Shown here one piece after another: positions 32,220-39,848 of a DNA stretch of 64,000 bases. Location: positions 1 through 64,000 of IMG/VR virus record IMGVR_UViG_3300043411_000942; one strand, given 5' to 3'. The translations under genes and the position numbers were made by a program. This stretch comes from a virus. Below the pieces are notes generated by a model. It had not been told where the DNA came from and did not search any database. It worked only from the letters and a program-made list of their open reading frames with translations. The stretch's first letter is position 1. Every line of letters starts with the position of its first letter.

Positions 32220-32503
32220 AGTTAATGGCTTTGAAGTTAGGCGCACACGTACTTACAGGTCCATCCAAGGATAGCCACCTTCCTCTGGACTGGGCTCCAG
32301 ACGCTCGTAGGTATGTTACATGGGGGGTAGTCGGGACCGTAATTAAGGTGAGCAATGGTCATGGATTATGCTACGAGGTGTACCATGATGATGGCTCAGC
32401 AACTACAGCTTGGTATAACCCTGACGAGCTGATAAGGCTTACCCCATGTGATGTGGTAGAGGAGGAAGAGCAGCAGGTTCTCTCCCGATTCGATAGGTTC
32501 TAA
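32216..32503 (+). CDS. Hypothetical protein, possible KOW-like barrel, about 95 aa
   Basis: GTG 32216 (GTGA overlap) or ATG 32225. The beta-rich core VTWGVVGTVIKVSNGHG looks like a small SH3/KOW barrel. It ends with LSRFDRF, echoed by the next protein. Confidence 0.7.
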   Translation: MKLMALKLGAHVLTGPSKDSHLPLDWAPDARRYVTWGVVGTVIKVSNGHGLCYEVYHDDGSATTAWYNPDELIRLTPCDVVEEEEQQVLSRFDRF

Positions 32504-32504
32504 C

Positions 32505-32603
32505 ATGCCCTACGGTAGCAGATGGACAAGGCTTCCAAGGGATTCCAAAGTGGCGGAGAATCACCCCGTGGAGAAAATTGTCTCTCGGTTCGAGAGATTT
32601 TGA
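32505..32603 (+). CDS. Small protein ending SRFERF, 32 aa
   Basis: ATG 32505 just after the previous stop; starts MPYGSRWTRLPRDSK and ends IVSRFERF, nearly the same tail as the upstream protein. The shared tail supports real translation and suggests a peptide docking motif. Confidence 0.6.
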   Translation: MPYGSRWTRLPRDSKVAENHPVEKIVSRFERF

Positions 32604-32611
32604 AGGTACAT

Positions 32612-32869
32612 ATGACAACACCGCAAGTTTACACCCCAGCGTTGTGGATCTACAATCGAGCCATTGTCCAAGAGAAGGTCAGCAGGGTTGAATTTATGAT
32701 TCGAGGTCTCCGGTTTGGGGAGTCCAGGGAAACGACTACGGCTGAGTTGGTGCTCGTCTCTGACTTGAATCCTGACCTACCCTACCAAGGGCTGAAGCTC
32801 AAACTTTCAATTGCGGAGTTGGAGGAGCAGTACGAGCCAACTGGTAAAAGGGTCAATAGGCTCCTCTAG
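32612..32869 (+). CDS. Hypothetical protein, 85 aa
   Basis: ATG 32612 follows GAAGGT. Starts MTTPQVYTPALWIYNRAIV; alternating strands then a helix. Function unknown. Confidence 0.7.
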   Translation: MTTPQVYTPALWIYNRAIVQEKVSRVEFMIRGLRFGESRETTTAELVLVSDLNPDLPYQGLKLKLSIAELEEQYEPTGKRVNRLL

Positions 32870-32905
32870 TGGAACGGCCCATTTGTGTGGCGCATTGAAT
32901 TTGTG

Positions 32906-32933
32906 GTTAAGTAGTTGACACGCAACACGTAGG
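32906..32933 (+). promoter_or_regulatory. Phage promoter motif for 32941
   Basis: GTTAAG (32906-32911), 14 nt, CACGTAGG ending at 32933, 7 nt to ATG 32941. A TTGACA also lies in the spacer. Confidence 0.72.
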
Positions 32934-32940
32934 AGTAGAC

Positions 32941-33195
32941 ATGAAGATCAAGTTCTGTTTTTTCGCCACCCTTTTTACTCTGGCTCTCTCAGCATGCCTT
33001 ACCGACGAGGGCGCTACTCGACGTACCTTGACGAGTTCTGGGTACACTGAGATCGTCGTAACGGGATATGAGATGTTCGGCTGTGGGAAGGATGACATCT
33101 ACGCCACGGGCTTTCGGGCGAAGAACCCCAATGGGGTTCAGGTCACCGGAGTGGTTTGCTGTGGTGCCATGAAAAGCTGCACCGTTCGATTCTAG
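32941..33195 (+). CDS. Small lipoprotein, 84 aa
   Basis: The signal peptide MKIKFCFFATLFTLALSAC ends in a lipobox with Cys19. The mature part (GYEMFGCGKDDIYATGF, VVCCGAMKSCTVRF) belongs to a small family often found in phages and proteobacteria. Probably anchored in the host envelope; superinfection exclusion is one possible role. Confidence 0.8.
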   Translation: MKIKFCFFATLFTLALSACLTDEGATRRTLTSSGYTEIVVTGYEMFGCGKDDIYATGFRAKNPNGVQVTGVVCCGAMKSCTVRF

Positions 33196-33203
33196 GAGTG
33201 AAC

Positions 33204-33710
33204 GTGACAATCGATACCCTGGTGGCCACCACAGTAACGGGTTTCTTCTCATGGGAGGCCGACGAGCGAATCTCCTCTAGATACGGGGCATTTGGGATGT
33301 ACCCATCTACTCACAATGAGAAGGATATGATTAGCCCAAGCTTCAACTCCAAAGCACTTCAGGCGTTGAAGTATCAGAGGGTACGAATGACTGCAACAGT
33401 TATCCGTACCTTCCCATCTGGACACATTGGAGACTTCGGTCTTGGAATTTTCCCATCTACGCCAAAGGTAGGAGAGGTGGTTGACCTTGGGGTAGGTACC
33501 TTTGAAGGGTTTGAGGAGCGGTCCTTTCGATGTGGGATGGGGCTTAGTTCCATCATCTTACGGCCAAACGATGGTCGAAGTGTACTGTGGATCGACCCTA
33601 GGAATTTCTACCGGCTTCACGATCAAGTTGTGACAGTTCTGATTGAGCCTACGGATGCAGAGTTCTCTCTCGCTCCAAATCTTCTAGTTCGTGGAGTACT
33701 AGGGACCTAG
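33204..33710 (+). CDS. Hypothetical beta-rich protein, paralogue of 26691, 168 aa
   Basis: GTG 33204 is 5 nt after TAGGAG. TGFFSWEADERISSRYGAFG, SGHIGDFGLGIFPSTPKVGE and DPRNFYRLHDQVV align with the 26691 protein. It lacks the C-terminal extension of that copy. Confidence 0.76.
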   Translation: MTIDTLVATTVTGFFSWEADERISSRYGAFGMYPSTHNEKDMISPSFNSKALQALKYQRVRMTATVIRTFPSGHIGDFGLGIFPSTPKVGEVVDLGVGTFEGFEERSFRCGMGLSSIILRPNDGRSVLWIDPRNFYRLHDQVVTVLIEPTDAEFSLAPNLLVRGVLGT

Positions 33711-33727
33711 ACTCGAATGAAGCCCGA

Positions 33728-34489
33728 ATGAAGCCAACCTTTGACATACCCGTTTCCCCCATCAGAGAGTATGGAGACAGAGAATCCACCGGAGGGTGGT
33801 GGTTACCTTCAACGCTGGATGTTGTTCTATACTTCGGAAGCCTGAGCGAGCGAGTTCAACGAGACGTCGTACTCTTGGGTGGGGGTCTATGTGATGTCTA
33901 CAGTAGCGACGGATCCCGCAAAGAACGAGTAAAAACTATACCCCTCCGCCGAGTTCCTATAGAGAGCAAGATTCTAGTTCCACCTATGGGACCTACCTCC
34001 CTACAGTGGTGTGCCCAAATAGTGGGGCGAATTTCATTCAAGAGCGTCAGGCTGCGTGCAAACATGCTGCCTCACCGTGTGGACAGTACACTTCACGCAG
34101 AGTTCAGTAGTTTCCCTAAGTACTCGTATGACGAAAATGACGTTTATACCACTACGCATAGGTACCTAACAACACTGTGCGGTATCTCCTGTGAAGCGGT
34201 ACCTACCGAGTCTATCCAACTTGGTATTCCAACCTGCCCCAAGTGCCTAGAGTCCAAAACCTGGACGTCCGCGATCGTTTTGCCTTACACGCCACCTGAG
34301 GTACTCCGTAAGAGAGATCGAAAGACCCAGCAAGAGCGTCGCGCTAGAGCAAGGATACCCTCAAGGTACGACCGTGCCCTAGAAGGCCCACAACCAAAAA
34401 CCTCAATTCTCCCCATCTACCAAGAGCTTGACCCAGAGGACCTCTACGTGGGACGAGAGTTGAAGCTTCAGGCTCGGGAGCGTAACTAG
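33728..34489 (+). CDS. Hypothetical protein, 253 aa
   Basis: Starts MKPTFDIPVSPIREYGDR. A CPKC pair lies near residue 177 and a basic stretch (KRDRKTQQERRARARIPSR) near 200-218. No recognised domain. Confidence 0.72.
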   Translation: MKPTFDIPVSPIREYGDRESTGGWWLPSTLDVVLYFGSLSERVQRDVVLLGGGLCDVYSSDGSRKERVKTIPLRRVPIESKILVPPMGPTSLQWCAQIVGRISFKSVRLRANMLPHRVDSTLHAEFSSFPKYSYDENDVYTTTHRYLTTLCGISCEAVPTESIQLGIPTCPKCLESKTWTSAIVLPYTPPEVLRKRDRKTQQERRARARIPSRYDRALEGPQPKTSILPIYQELDPEDLYVGRELKLQARERN

Positions 34490-34762
34490 ATGGACTCCAG
34501 AGTATCGATCTACAGCAGAGAGTTTACAGCAGCTGTTGAACGCGCAGACACTGCCGAGTTTACACTAGCTGAGGTTAGGCGCTTAGCTCAGGTCGTTCCG
34601 CCATCTACAGCTATGCAAACAACGGAAGAGGAGCGCAAGTACTGGAGCTACGACCCAGAGGTCCGCCCTCTTACCAAAGACCTTCAAGCTCTTCTGGAAG
34701 AGAACAAGAAGCTATGTACAAAGCTTTCAACGAGCTACGTATTGCCTGTGGCAGTCAAGTAG
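34490..34762 (+). CDS. Helical hypothetical protein, 90 aa
   Basis: REFTAAVERADTAEFTLAEV repeats the phrase found in the 26255 protein. Coiled-coil tendency throughout. Function unknown. Confidence 0.7.
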   Translation: MDSRVSIYSREFTAAVERADTAEFTLAEVRRLAQVVPPSTAMQTTEEERKYWSYDPEVRPLTKDLQALLEENKKLCTKLSTSYVLPVAVK

Positions 34763-34908
34763 CGTACCTACCCATACGAGATGGAGTACTCGTCTTTCGA
34801 GATCTAGGCAACGCCATCGCAGATCGACTCAAGGGCTACACGGACCTACGCTCTACCACGATTCTGAAGAAGTGGGAGAAGGTGAAAAAGGTGTCTACAT
34901 GGCTTTGA
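34714..34908 (+). CDS. Small hypothetical protein, 64 aa
   Basis: ATG 34714 lies inside the end of the previous gene (49-base overlap) and overlaps the next by 10. Starts MYKAFNELRIACGSQVAY; basic C terminus. Function unknown. Confidence 0.6.
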   Translation: MYKAFNELRIACGSQVAYLPIRDGVLVFRDLGNAIADRLKGYTDLRSTTILKKWEKVKKVSTWL

Positions 34909-35270
34909 CCCGTGCTTGGGCACTGAATATAATTGGGTTCCAGGATGGTCCGCCACATAACCCCTCCGTGCGTGTCCAATGCCGAATGTCGGTTTTTCGC
35001 GACAAGGGGCTGGCAAAGCTGCACACTCAAATTTTGGGGTCTGATACTTGTATTCAACGAGTGCAGGCGAAAGTCACTAGGCTTACCAAGAACGATGGAG
35101 CATGGCGAATACCCGATGACCCAGAGGACCCGCTTCCTCTGCCTGGCATATACCCTACCCGGCTCGCTAAGATTCTCGCACGTCGAGTTCGCTACGGTGG
35201 TCCCAAAGGACGTCGAGCTGAAAAACGCATTCAGTGGTTAAAGCGTAACCGCAGGATCCGTAGTACTTGA
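34899..35270 (+). CDS. Hypothetical basic protein, 123 aa
   Basis: ATG 34899 (MALTRAWALNIIGFQ) follows AAAGGTG. The C-terminal 35 residues are very basic (RRVRYGGPKGRRAEKRIQW), suggesting RNA or DNA contact. Followed by a strong hairpin. Confidence 0.68.
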   Translation: MALTRAWALNIIGFQDGPPHNPSVRVQCRMSVFRDKGLAKLHTQILGSDTCIQRVQAKVTRLTKNDGAWRIPDDPEDPLPLPGIYPTRLAKILARRVRYGGPKGRRAEKRIQWLKRNRRIRST

Positions 35271-35278
35271 TGAAGCCA

Positions 35279-35318
35279 AGAACCCTCAGGTACAGAGACT
35301 GAGGCACCTGAGGGTTCT
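35279..35318 (+). terminator. Hairpin, probable terminator
   Basis: AGAACCCTCAGGT and ACCTGAGGGTTCT form a perfect 13-bp stem around a 14-nt loop directly after the 35270 stop. The T-tract is poor, so it may instead be an RNA-stabilising or factor-dependent element. Confidence 0.7.
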
Positions 35319-35344
35319 CGCTTCACCTTTCACTGGAGACCGCC

Positions 35345-35566
35345 ATGATCCTCAAATACTACAGCCTCAAGTGCAACAACCTGGTGGTGGATTCAAACTA
35401 CCAGACTTTGGATGGAGCCCAAAAAGCCCTGGTAGAGAAGGCCACCTACCTTGAGTGGCATCGGGGAGTCTGTATCGCAAATAAGACTCCAATGTCCTTC
35501 GAGGCATCTTGGTACGGTGGGTCTGCTTACTGGGAAGTCGTAGAAGTCTCTTTGGAGTTGCTGTAA
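35345..35566 (+). CDS. Hypothetical protein, 73 aa
   Basis: Starts MILKYYSLKCNNLVVDSN; no phage promoter motif is visible upstream. TAATG overlap with the next gene. Function unknown. Confidence 0.72.
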   Translation: MILKYYSLKCNNLVVDSNYQTLDGAQKALVEKATYLEWHRGVCIANKTPMSFEASWYGGSAYWEVVEVSLELL

Positions 35567-36006
35567 TGCTACTAGACCAAATCGACTGGGAAGACCTGGA
35601 GTACCACCTGGAAACTCGTGAAGAAGATGACCCTGAGGCCATCCTTCACGAGTTAGCCCATGTTGTTGATGCTCTTGGCGCCAAAAGAGCCTTCCTAGGT
35701 GGCTTCGGAAACCAAAATAAGGTCCATCAAATCATCACGTCTACCTTCTCTACGCCAAAGGAGCTGGAAGCTACAGAGATGAGAGCAACGGCTATTACAG
35801 TCCAGGTGCTTGACATCCTTGCCCCAGAGATGAGTCACTTCGAGTCTGGTTACAATGCCATGCTTTCGAATCTTCCTAAGGGCGCTACAGCAACAAAAAG
35901 ACATCAAGCCTTGACCCAGTGCTTGACCTCACCCGCTGTTCAGTCCTCTGTGAAGGCCATACTGCTCTTCCTAGAGGACTTCCTTCACGAGGATGAGGAT
36001 GAGTAA
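35566..36006 (+). CDS. Protein with HExxH metalloprotease-like motif, 146 aa
   Basis: ATG 35566 (MLLDQIDWEDLEYHL). HELAHVVDA at about residues 28-36 fits the zinc site of HExxH peptidases, and a downstream Glu (ELEATEMRA, about 68-76) could be the third ligand. The rest is helical with an acidic tail. Peptidase activity is a guess because HExxH can occur by chance. Confidence 0.65.
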   Translation: MLLDQIDWEDLEYHLETREEDDPEAILHELAHVVDALGAKRAFLGGFGNQNKVHQIITSTFSTPKELEATEMRATAITVQVLDILAPEMSHFESGYNAMLSNLPKGATATKRHQALTQCLTSPAVQSSVKAILLFLEDFLHEDEDE

Positions 36007-36094
36007 TAAAGACGAATTCCCCACAACGAGTACGATCCTACTTGTCACCCAGACTACAGCTCTACCGAAACGCCCACCAGGTAAGAAGACATGA
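35999..36094 (+). CDS. Small hypothetical protein, 31 aa
   Basis: ATG 35999 overlaps the previous gene and its TGA overlaps the next ATG (36091). Starts MSNKDEFPTTSTILLV, ends RPPGKKT. Two tight junctions support it. Confidence 0.58.
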   Translation: MSNKDEFPTTSTILLVTQTTALPKRPPGKKT

Positions 36095-36486
36095 ATCACT
36101 GCTACTCTGACATCCTTTCTCGAATCAAAGACCCACCTCTATGGTTCGATGAGAATGCCGTCCCCCGTTGGTGCAAGTTTGAACCAGGGTTTGCGAACAT
36201 CTATGCAAGAGAGGCTGTTCTTGGAGTCGTCCGATGCCAGGCTTGCCATCGTGAGTTCCACGTAGCCATGTCGTGTACGAGGTATGAGGAGCACCAACTG
36301 AGTTCCCTTGCAGCCGATCGTCAGCTACATTACGGAGATCCACCAAATGTCGAATGTTGCGATGTTGGGTTGAGCATGAACTCGGAATTCCTAAGAGTCC
36401 TAGAGTTCTGGTCTAAGACCCGGTCTGGATGGGACTTCAATTGGACCAGGGTCCCTGAGCTTGAGGGGGTGGAGTATGACCCATAA
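36091..36486 (+). CDS. Zinc-finger-like hypothetical protein, 131 aa
   Basis: CQACHREFH at about residues 51-59 plus later CCDV resemble a zinc site. Aromatic-rich and acidic C terminus. Function unknown. Confidence 0.72.
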   Translation: MNHCYSDILSRIKDPPLWFDENAVPRWCKFEPGFANIYAREAVLGVVRCQACHREFHVAMSCTRYEEHQLSSLAADRQLHYGDPPNVECCDVGLSMNSEFLRVLEFWSKTRSGWDFNWTRVPELEGVEYDP

Positions 36487-36796
36487 AGACCAGTGCAGCT
36501 GTAACCTGTGCAATACTTACAAATTGCTACGTCTAGATAAAAACCCGTACCGAACATCTGACACAACAGACCACATCCGACGTTTGGAGGATCTCTTGCT
36601 AGAAGCTAAAGCTAAGTCACCAAGTAAATCTGAGACTAAGTGGCTAGTATTCACCATAGTCTCCGTGATTCTAGCTGGAGTGGCCTTCGACCAAAAGCAT
36701 TTACCTATTGGAGGTGCTTTTGTGTGCGTAGCTGGGCTATGTGCAATCATAGCCATTGCAACACTCCAGGAGAGACTGGACAAGGAAAGGCCGTGA
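36476..36796 (+). CDS. Small membrane protein with N-terminal Cys cluster, 106 aa
   Basis: ATG 36476. CSCNLC near residue 7, then a helix, then two membrane segments (WLVFTIVSVILAGVAF at about 57-73 and GGAFVCVAGLCAIIAIATL at about 79-97). Probably inner-membrane; the N terminus may be a cytoplasmic zinc knuckle. Confidence 0.74.
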   Translation: MTHKDQCSCNLCNTYKLLRLDKNPYRTSDTTDHIRRLEDLLLEAKAKSPSKSETKWLVFTIVSVILAGVAFDQKHLPIGGAFVCVAGLCAIIAIATLQERLDKERP

Positions 36797-37086
36797 GAGA
36801 GCTAGGACTCGTAGTCATCACGATGTATGGAAGTGGCGTTTTCCTAAACTTCGTTGACCTAGAACGATGGACCCAGATCCTAAACGTGAGAGATACCGCA
36901 CGTATTGGAGAGATTAGTAACTTTATCGCATGGTTGACCTGCGACAATGACCCTGACACTACGCCTCCAAAAGGTGCCCCTGAGAGACAGGGACACCTTA
37001 TCTCCTCTATCTGTGCCTCGGATTTCCGCATGAAGTCAACGGAGATAGAAGGGCACATTATTGGAGTGCTGACCGTCCCCCTCTAG
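36793..37086 (+). CDS. Hypothetical protein, 97 aa
   Basis: GTG 36793 in a GTGA overlap; starts with RELGLVVITMYGSGVFLNF after the initiator. Function unknown. Confidence 0.68.
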   Translation: MRELGLVVITMYGSGVFLNFVDLERWTQILNVRDTARIGEISNFIAWLTCDNDPDTTPPKGAPERQGHLISSICASDFRMKSTEIEGHIIGVLTVPL

Positions 37087-37110
37087 TTCTCTTGTAAGCT
37101 CTCCTAGTAG

Positions 37111-37881
37111 ATGAGCTACGACTACGATCGACGGGTGGCAAAAAAGGGCTTCGACCCAGCCCAGTATGACCTTGACGGGCTCCTGAAAGGAGAGTCTGTC
37201 ACGTTGTACCATGGAACAACGAGGTCCTTTAAGGTGTTCGACCTGAACAAGAGCCGAACCGACCTGGTCGATCGATACTACGGAAGTGGTGTCTTCTTGA
37301 CGCCTTGGAAGTGGGTTGCGGAGAAGTACGCGAACGCAAATCGTAACATAGGGTTCGACCCTGAGATCATTGATGACCTCAAGAGAGCCAACCCAAAGGC
37401 CGGAGCCTTCATGCAGAAGCTCTACGACCTAGGGGATGACGCCTGGGAGGAGTTTACTTCCGAAGCCCTTGGAGTGCCCCCAGAGGGCCTCTGGGGGGCT
37501 GTTCAGAGTCTTGCTGGGGGCGTAGACCCAAATACGATTGCAGACGCCACTCGGTTCATCCTAGGCTCAAAGCTGAAGTCTTCCCTGGGGGACGCTGACT
37601 CGCTTAGCCTCTTTAGTCAGAGCACTGGGCTGCCAGGGCACATCTACGACAGTTTGGATGAGCTAGGAATTGACTCGTCAAACTACAGGCCGAAAGTCTA
37701 CAAGGTGGGAGTGAAGGTCGACAAGACCCTGGTTACTCCAAGCAAGTCTCTAGCCAAGTCGGCCAAGTCGAAGGGGTATGACGCTGTTATCTACCACGGG
37801 ACAGACCTTGTTGGAGGTGTTCCAGAGGTGGCGGTCTTCAACCCAAAAAATGTTCGAGTCCTAGGGGTGGAGCTTGTCTAA
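37111..37881 (+). CDS. ADP-ribosyltransferase-like protein, 256 aa
   Basis: TLYHGTTRSFKVFDLNKSR (31-49) and YYGSGVFLTPWKWVAEKYA (about 56-74) match the H-Y core of diphtheria-toxin/PARP-type ADP-ribosyltransferases, which bind NAD. KSKGYDAVIYHG and EVAVFNPKNVRVLG near the end supply the last strands with a candidate Glu. Such domains in phages modify host RNA polymerase or other proteins. It stands alone with no antitoxin neighbour. Confidence 0.78.
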   Translation: MSYDYDRRVAKKGFDPAQYDLDGLLKGESVTLYHGTTRSFKVFDLNKSRTDLVDRYYGSGVFLTPWKWVAEKYANANRNIGFDPEIIDDLKRANPKAGAFMQKLYDLGDDAWEEFTSEALGVPPEGLWGAVQSLAGGVDPNTIADATRFILGSKLKSSLGDADSLSLFSQSTGLPGHIYDSLDELGIDSSNYRPKVYKVGVKVDKTLVTPSKSLAKSAKSKGYDAVIYHGTDLVGGVPEVAVFNPKNVRVLGVELV

Positions 37882-37899
37882 GCCGGTGTATTATATGAC

Positions 37900-38214
37900 A
37901 TGATAATTGGAGCCATCCACCGTGTCCTGTATACGGTTGAAGTAGAGCAAGAGCATGAGCCGAGTGTTGGGAACCAGTACCAAGACCAAATGGGATGTAT
38001 CTGGCGCATTCGAGAGGTTCACCCAACCTCCAGAGCACGTACGATGTTCCGGAACCCCCAACCGACCTTTCCTGTTTGGGATGTCCAGTTTGAGGGGGAG
38101 CCCGATAGGGCCTCACGCCTACAGTACTTAGATGAGCTTGATGCGCTCTACGAGAAACGGCCAATCGGCACTCTCCCCTCGTGTCCCACTTCAACGATTT
38201 CAAGGGTCCCGTAG
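37900..38214 (+). CDS. Hypothetical protein, 104 aa
   Basis: ATG 37900 (MIIGAIHRVLYTVEVEQ). Beta-rich; QDQMGCIWRIREVHP resembles small barrel proteins. Overlaps the next frame by 34 bases. Confidence 0.65.
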   Translation: MIIGAIHRVLYTVEVEQEHEPSVGNQYQDQMGCIWRIREVHPTSRARTMFRNPQPTFPVWDVQFEGEPDRASRLQYLDELDALYEKRPIGTLPSCPTSTISRVP

Positions 38215-38398
38215 CCTTCGAGAGAGAAGGTCAAGAGTTCCCTCGTGACCCAAAACAGAACCCTAAGGACCAAAGAGACTTTCTGCCCTACCTACCCTGG
38301 CTCCATGTGTGGTGTGGGAGATCTGTCCTTTCAATGGTAAGTTCTGTGCGTGGGGTGAGATTGTCGATGGGGAGCCCAATGAAGGAGAGTCTAAGTGA
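38181..38398 (+). pseudogene. Small gene with probable frameshift
   Basis: A GTG at 38181 opens SHFNDFKGPVAFEREGQEF and continues to about WLHVW. The other frame then carries VWEICPFNGKFCAWGEIVDG to TGA 38398, which couples to the GTG of the next gene. The second part alone could start at GTG 38312. A one-base shift near 38305 would restore one 70-residue protein. Confidence 0.4.
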
Positions 38399-38730
38399 AT
38401 ACCTTCCCTTGCATTGACTGCAATAACACTACGGAGTTCTACATGCTGGAGGACGAGGTGTGGCTAGCCGCTGTACCCGACTACCATGCTCGTAGGTATC
38501 AGCAACATGTGTACTGCTGCCTATCGTGCGTGGAAACACGACTCGGGCGCAAGCTAACCACCAAGGACTTCACCAACGCTAAGATCAACTCAGCACTGTT
38601 CTGGGGGTATTCGCTGGCAAAACGTGAGCGCTTCGAGGAGGGTGGAAGCTATGGAATCTCTATCCTCGCACCTCATGCCCTAAGCGTCTTTGAGATTCTG
38701 CCCCCTATGAAAGCATGTGAGAAGACATGA
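38395..38730 (+). CDS. Zinc-binding hypothetical protein, 111 aa
   Basis: GTG 38395 in a GTGA overlap. CIDC near residue 6 and CCLSC near 42 give a four-Cys zinc ribbon. Function unknown. Confidence 0.74.
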   Translation: MNTFPCIDCNNTTEFYMLEDEVWLAAVPDYHARRYQQHVYCCLSCVETRLGRKLTTKDFTNAKINSALFWGYSLAKRERFEEGGSYGISILAPHALSVFEILPPMKACEKT

Positions 38731-38966
38731 GCACAAGACTTCACCTCGGAGCCCTATGGGTTGTCTCTTGGCGTGTCCTCGATAAGTATGCAGGGATTCA
38801 AGATGGACATTGGTCCTATGCTGTGTTCACATCGAAAAAAGCAGCTGCTAAGCACCGGAACTACGTGCTTGACAATCGCTTTGCAGACTCAACCGTGGGA
38901 CCTAGAAGGTTCATTCCTCGTGATGCCAAGAATGCGGAGGCTGCCAGGTCAAATGACCACACCTAG
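38727..38966 (+). CDS. Hypothetical protein, 79 aa
   Basis: Starts MSTRLHLGALWVVSWRVLD; ATGA overlap with the previous gene. Function unknown. Confidence 0.7.
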   Translation: MSTRLHLGALWVVSWRVLDKYAGIQDGHWSYAVFTSKKAAAKHRNYVLDNRFADSTVGPRRFIPRDAKNAEAARSNDHT

Positions 38967-39090
38967 GTGCAAGCGTTGCTACCACTGCAAGCACATCGAT
39001 CCTCCTATATGGCCTCACTTGCTGGGGTTAGTAGGGTTGATCTGCGGAATGCTTATCTCCGCTGGTATATTTCTTAGGTGCTCTCCATGA
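38953..39090 (+). CDS. Small zinc/membrane protein, 45 aa
   Basis: ATG 38953 gives MTTPRCKRCYHCKHIDPP followed by one membrane segment (HLLGLVGLICGMLISAGIF). The CxxCxxC plus TM layout is that of small membrane-anchored regulators. Overlaps the previous gene by 14 nt. Confidence 0.65.
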   Translation: MTTPRCKRCYHCKHIDPPIWPHLLGLVGLICGMLISAGIFLRCSP

Positions 39091-39121
39091 AAGCTCTCCA
39101 TAGTGGATGAGGTGAAGGCCA

Positions 39122-39355
39122 TCACGACTGTTGAATATCCTTGATAGCCTCGACAAGAGCATCCATGTCATGCTTATCGTAATGAGTCCCTTCCAAAGGA
39201 GTCCTCTCCAAAGCGACTGCTATACGGTCTAGCTGCCTCTTGTGGTGCAGGATCATCTCATCAAGATCTGCGAGGTGCTTCTCTTGAAGCTCGGCCGTAA
39301 GCATCTCACGTTGCCTAGCAAGGAGCGCCTTGAGTTGAAATACCGGAATAGTCAT
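39122..39355 (-). CDS. Helical hypothetical protein, 77 aa
   Basis: Continuous helix (LLARQREMLTAELQEKHLAD), likely coiled coil. Last gene of a short three-gene minus operon. Confidence 0.72.
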   Translation of the reverse strand: MTIPVFQLKALLARQREMLTAELQEKHLADLDEMILHHKRQLDRIAVALERTPLEGTHYDKHDMDALVEAIKDIQQS

Positions 39356-39582
39356 TTGCCGCCCTTTATCGTAGGAAGCAGCCCGTAACTACGAGCCACC
39401 TCTTCCGCTGTCTTAACGTCAGCTCTCACCTCTCGAAGAGCTTTCTTGCCCTCCAGACGAAACGCCCCCCTGGTGAGACCGTCAAGAGTCCCATAGGTGC
39501 ATCGGAGGATACCCTCCACAAGTGGAGCCTCCTCCTCCGTGCAACCCGTAAGCTCCACAATGACCTTCGTGTAGTAGCTCAC
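39352..39582 (-). CDS. Hypothetical protein, 76 aa
   Basis: Starts MSYYTKVIVELTGCTEEEA; helical middle. ATGA overlaps with both neighbours. Function unknown. Confidence 0.73.
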   Translation of the reverse strand: MSYYTKVIVELTGCTEEEAPLVEGILRCTYGTLDGLTRGAFRLEGKKALREVRADVKTAEEVARSYGLLPTIKGGK

Positions 39583-39797
39583 GGGAGATCAAACTCGTGG
39601 ATAATCACGTTCTCACCCTTGATCTTCAGGAAGATCGTCCCAGCATTGCTGAATTGCCAGCAATAGACCCGTCGAAAACGACGCTCACCGGCAAGTCGCA
39701 CCATTCTACTCGTAGGGGCGCCACTGCGGATGGTGTATCCTTCTCGTGTGAGACCGTACCGTGGGGTGGGCGTGAGCTTCATCTCTACAATGTCCAT
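39579..39797 (-). CDS. Hypothetical protein, 72 aa
   Basis: ATG 39797 (MDIVEMKLTPTPRYGL) is 6-7 nt after a phage promoter with AGGGGTGG. Basic, beta-rich (FLKIKGENVIIHEFDL). The long N-terminal extension of the open frame is discarded. Confidence 0.72.
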   Translation of the reverse strand: MDIVEMKLTPTPRYGLTREGYTIRSGAPTSRMVRLAGERRFRRVYCWQFSNAGTIFLKIKGENVIIHEFDLP

Positions 39798-39803
39798 ATC
39801 CAC

Positions 39804-39833
39804 CCCTACGTAGATACGTGGGGGAGATTTAAC
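39804..39833 (-). promoter_or_regulatory. Phage promoter motif for 39797
   Basis: Minus strand GTTAAA (39828-39833), 15 nt, TACGTAGGGG, then TGGAT and ATG 39797. Confidence 0.75.
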
Positions 39834-39848
39834 AAAGAAAGAAAGACC

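Noticed and set aside
39597-39848. N-terminal extension of the 39849 frame
   Set aside because: Opposite the 39579-39797 gene; the ATG at 39849 with a purine-rich leader is a better start.
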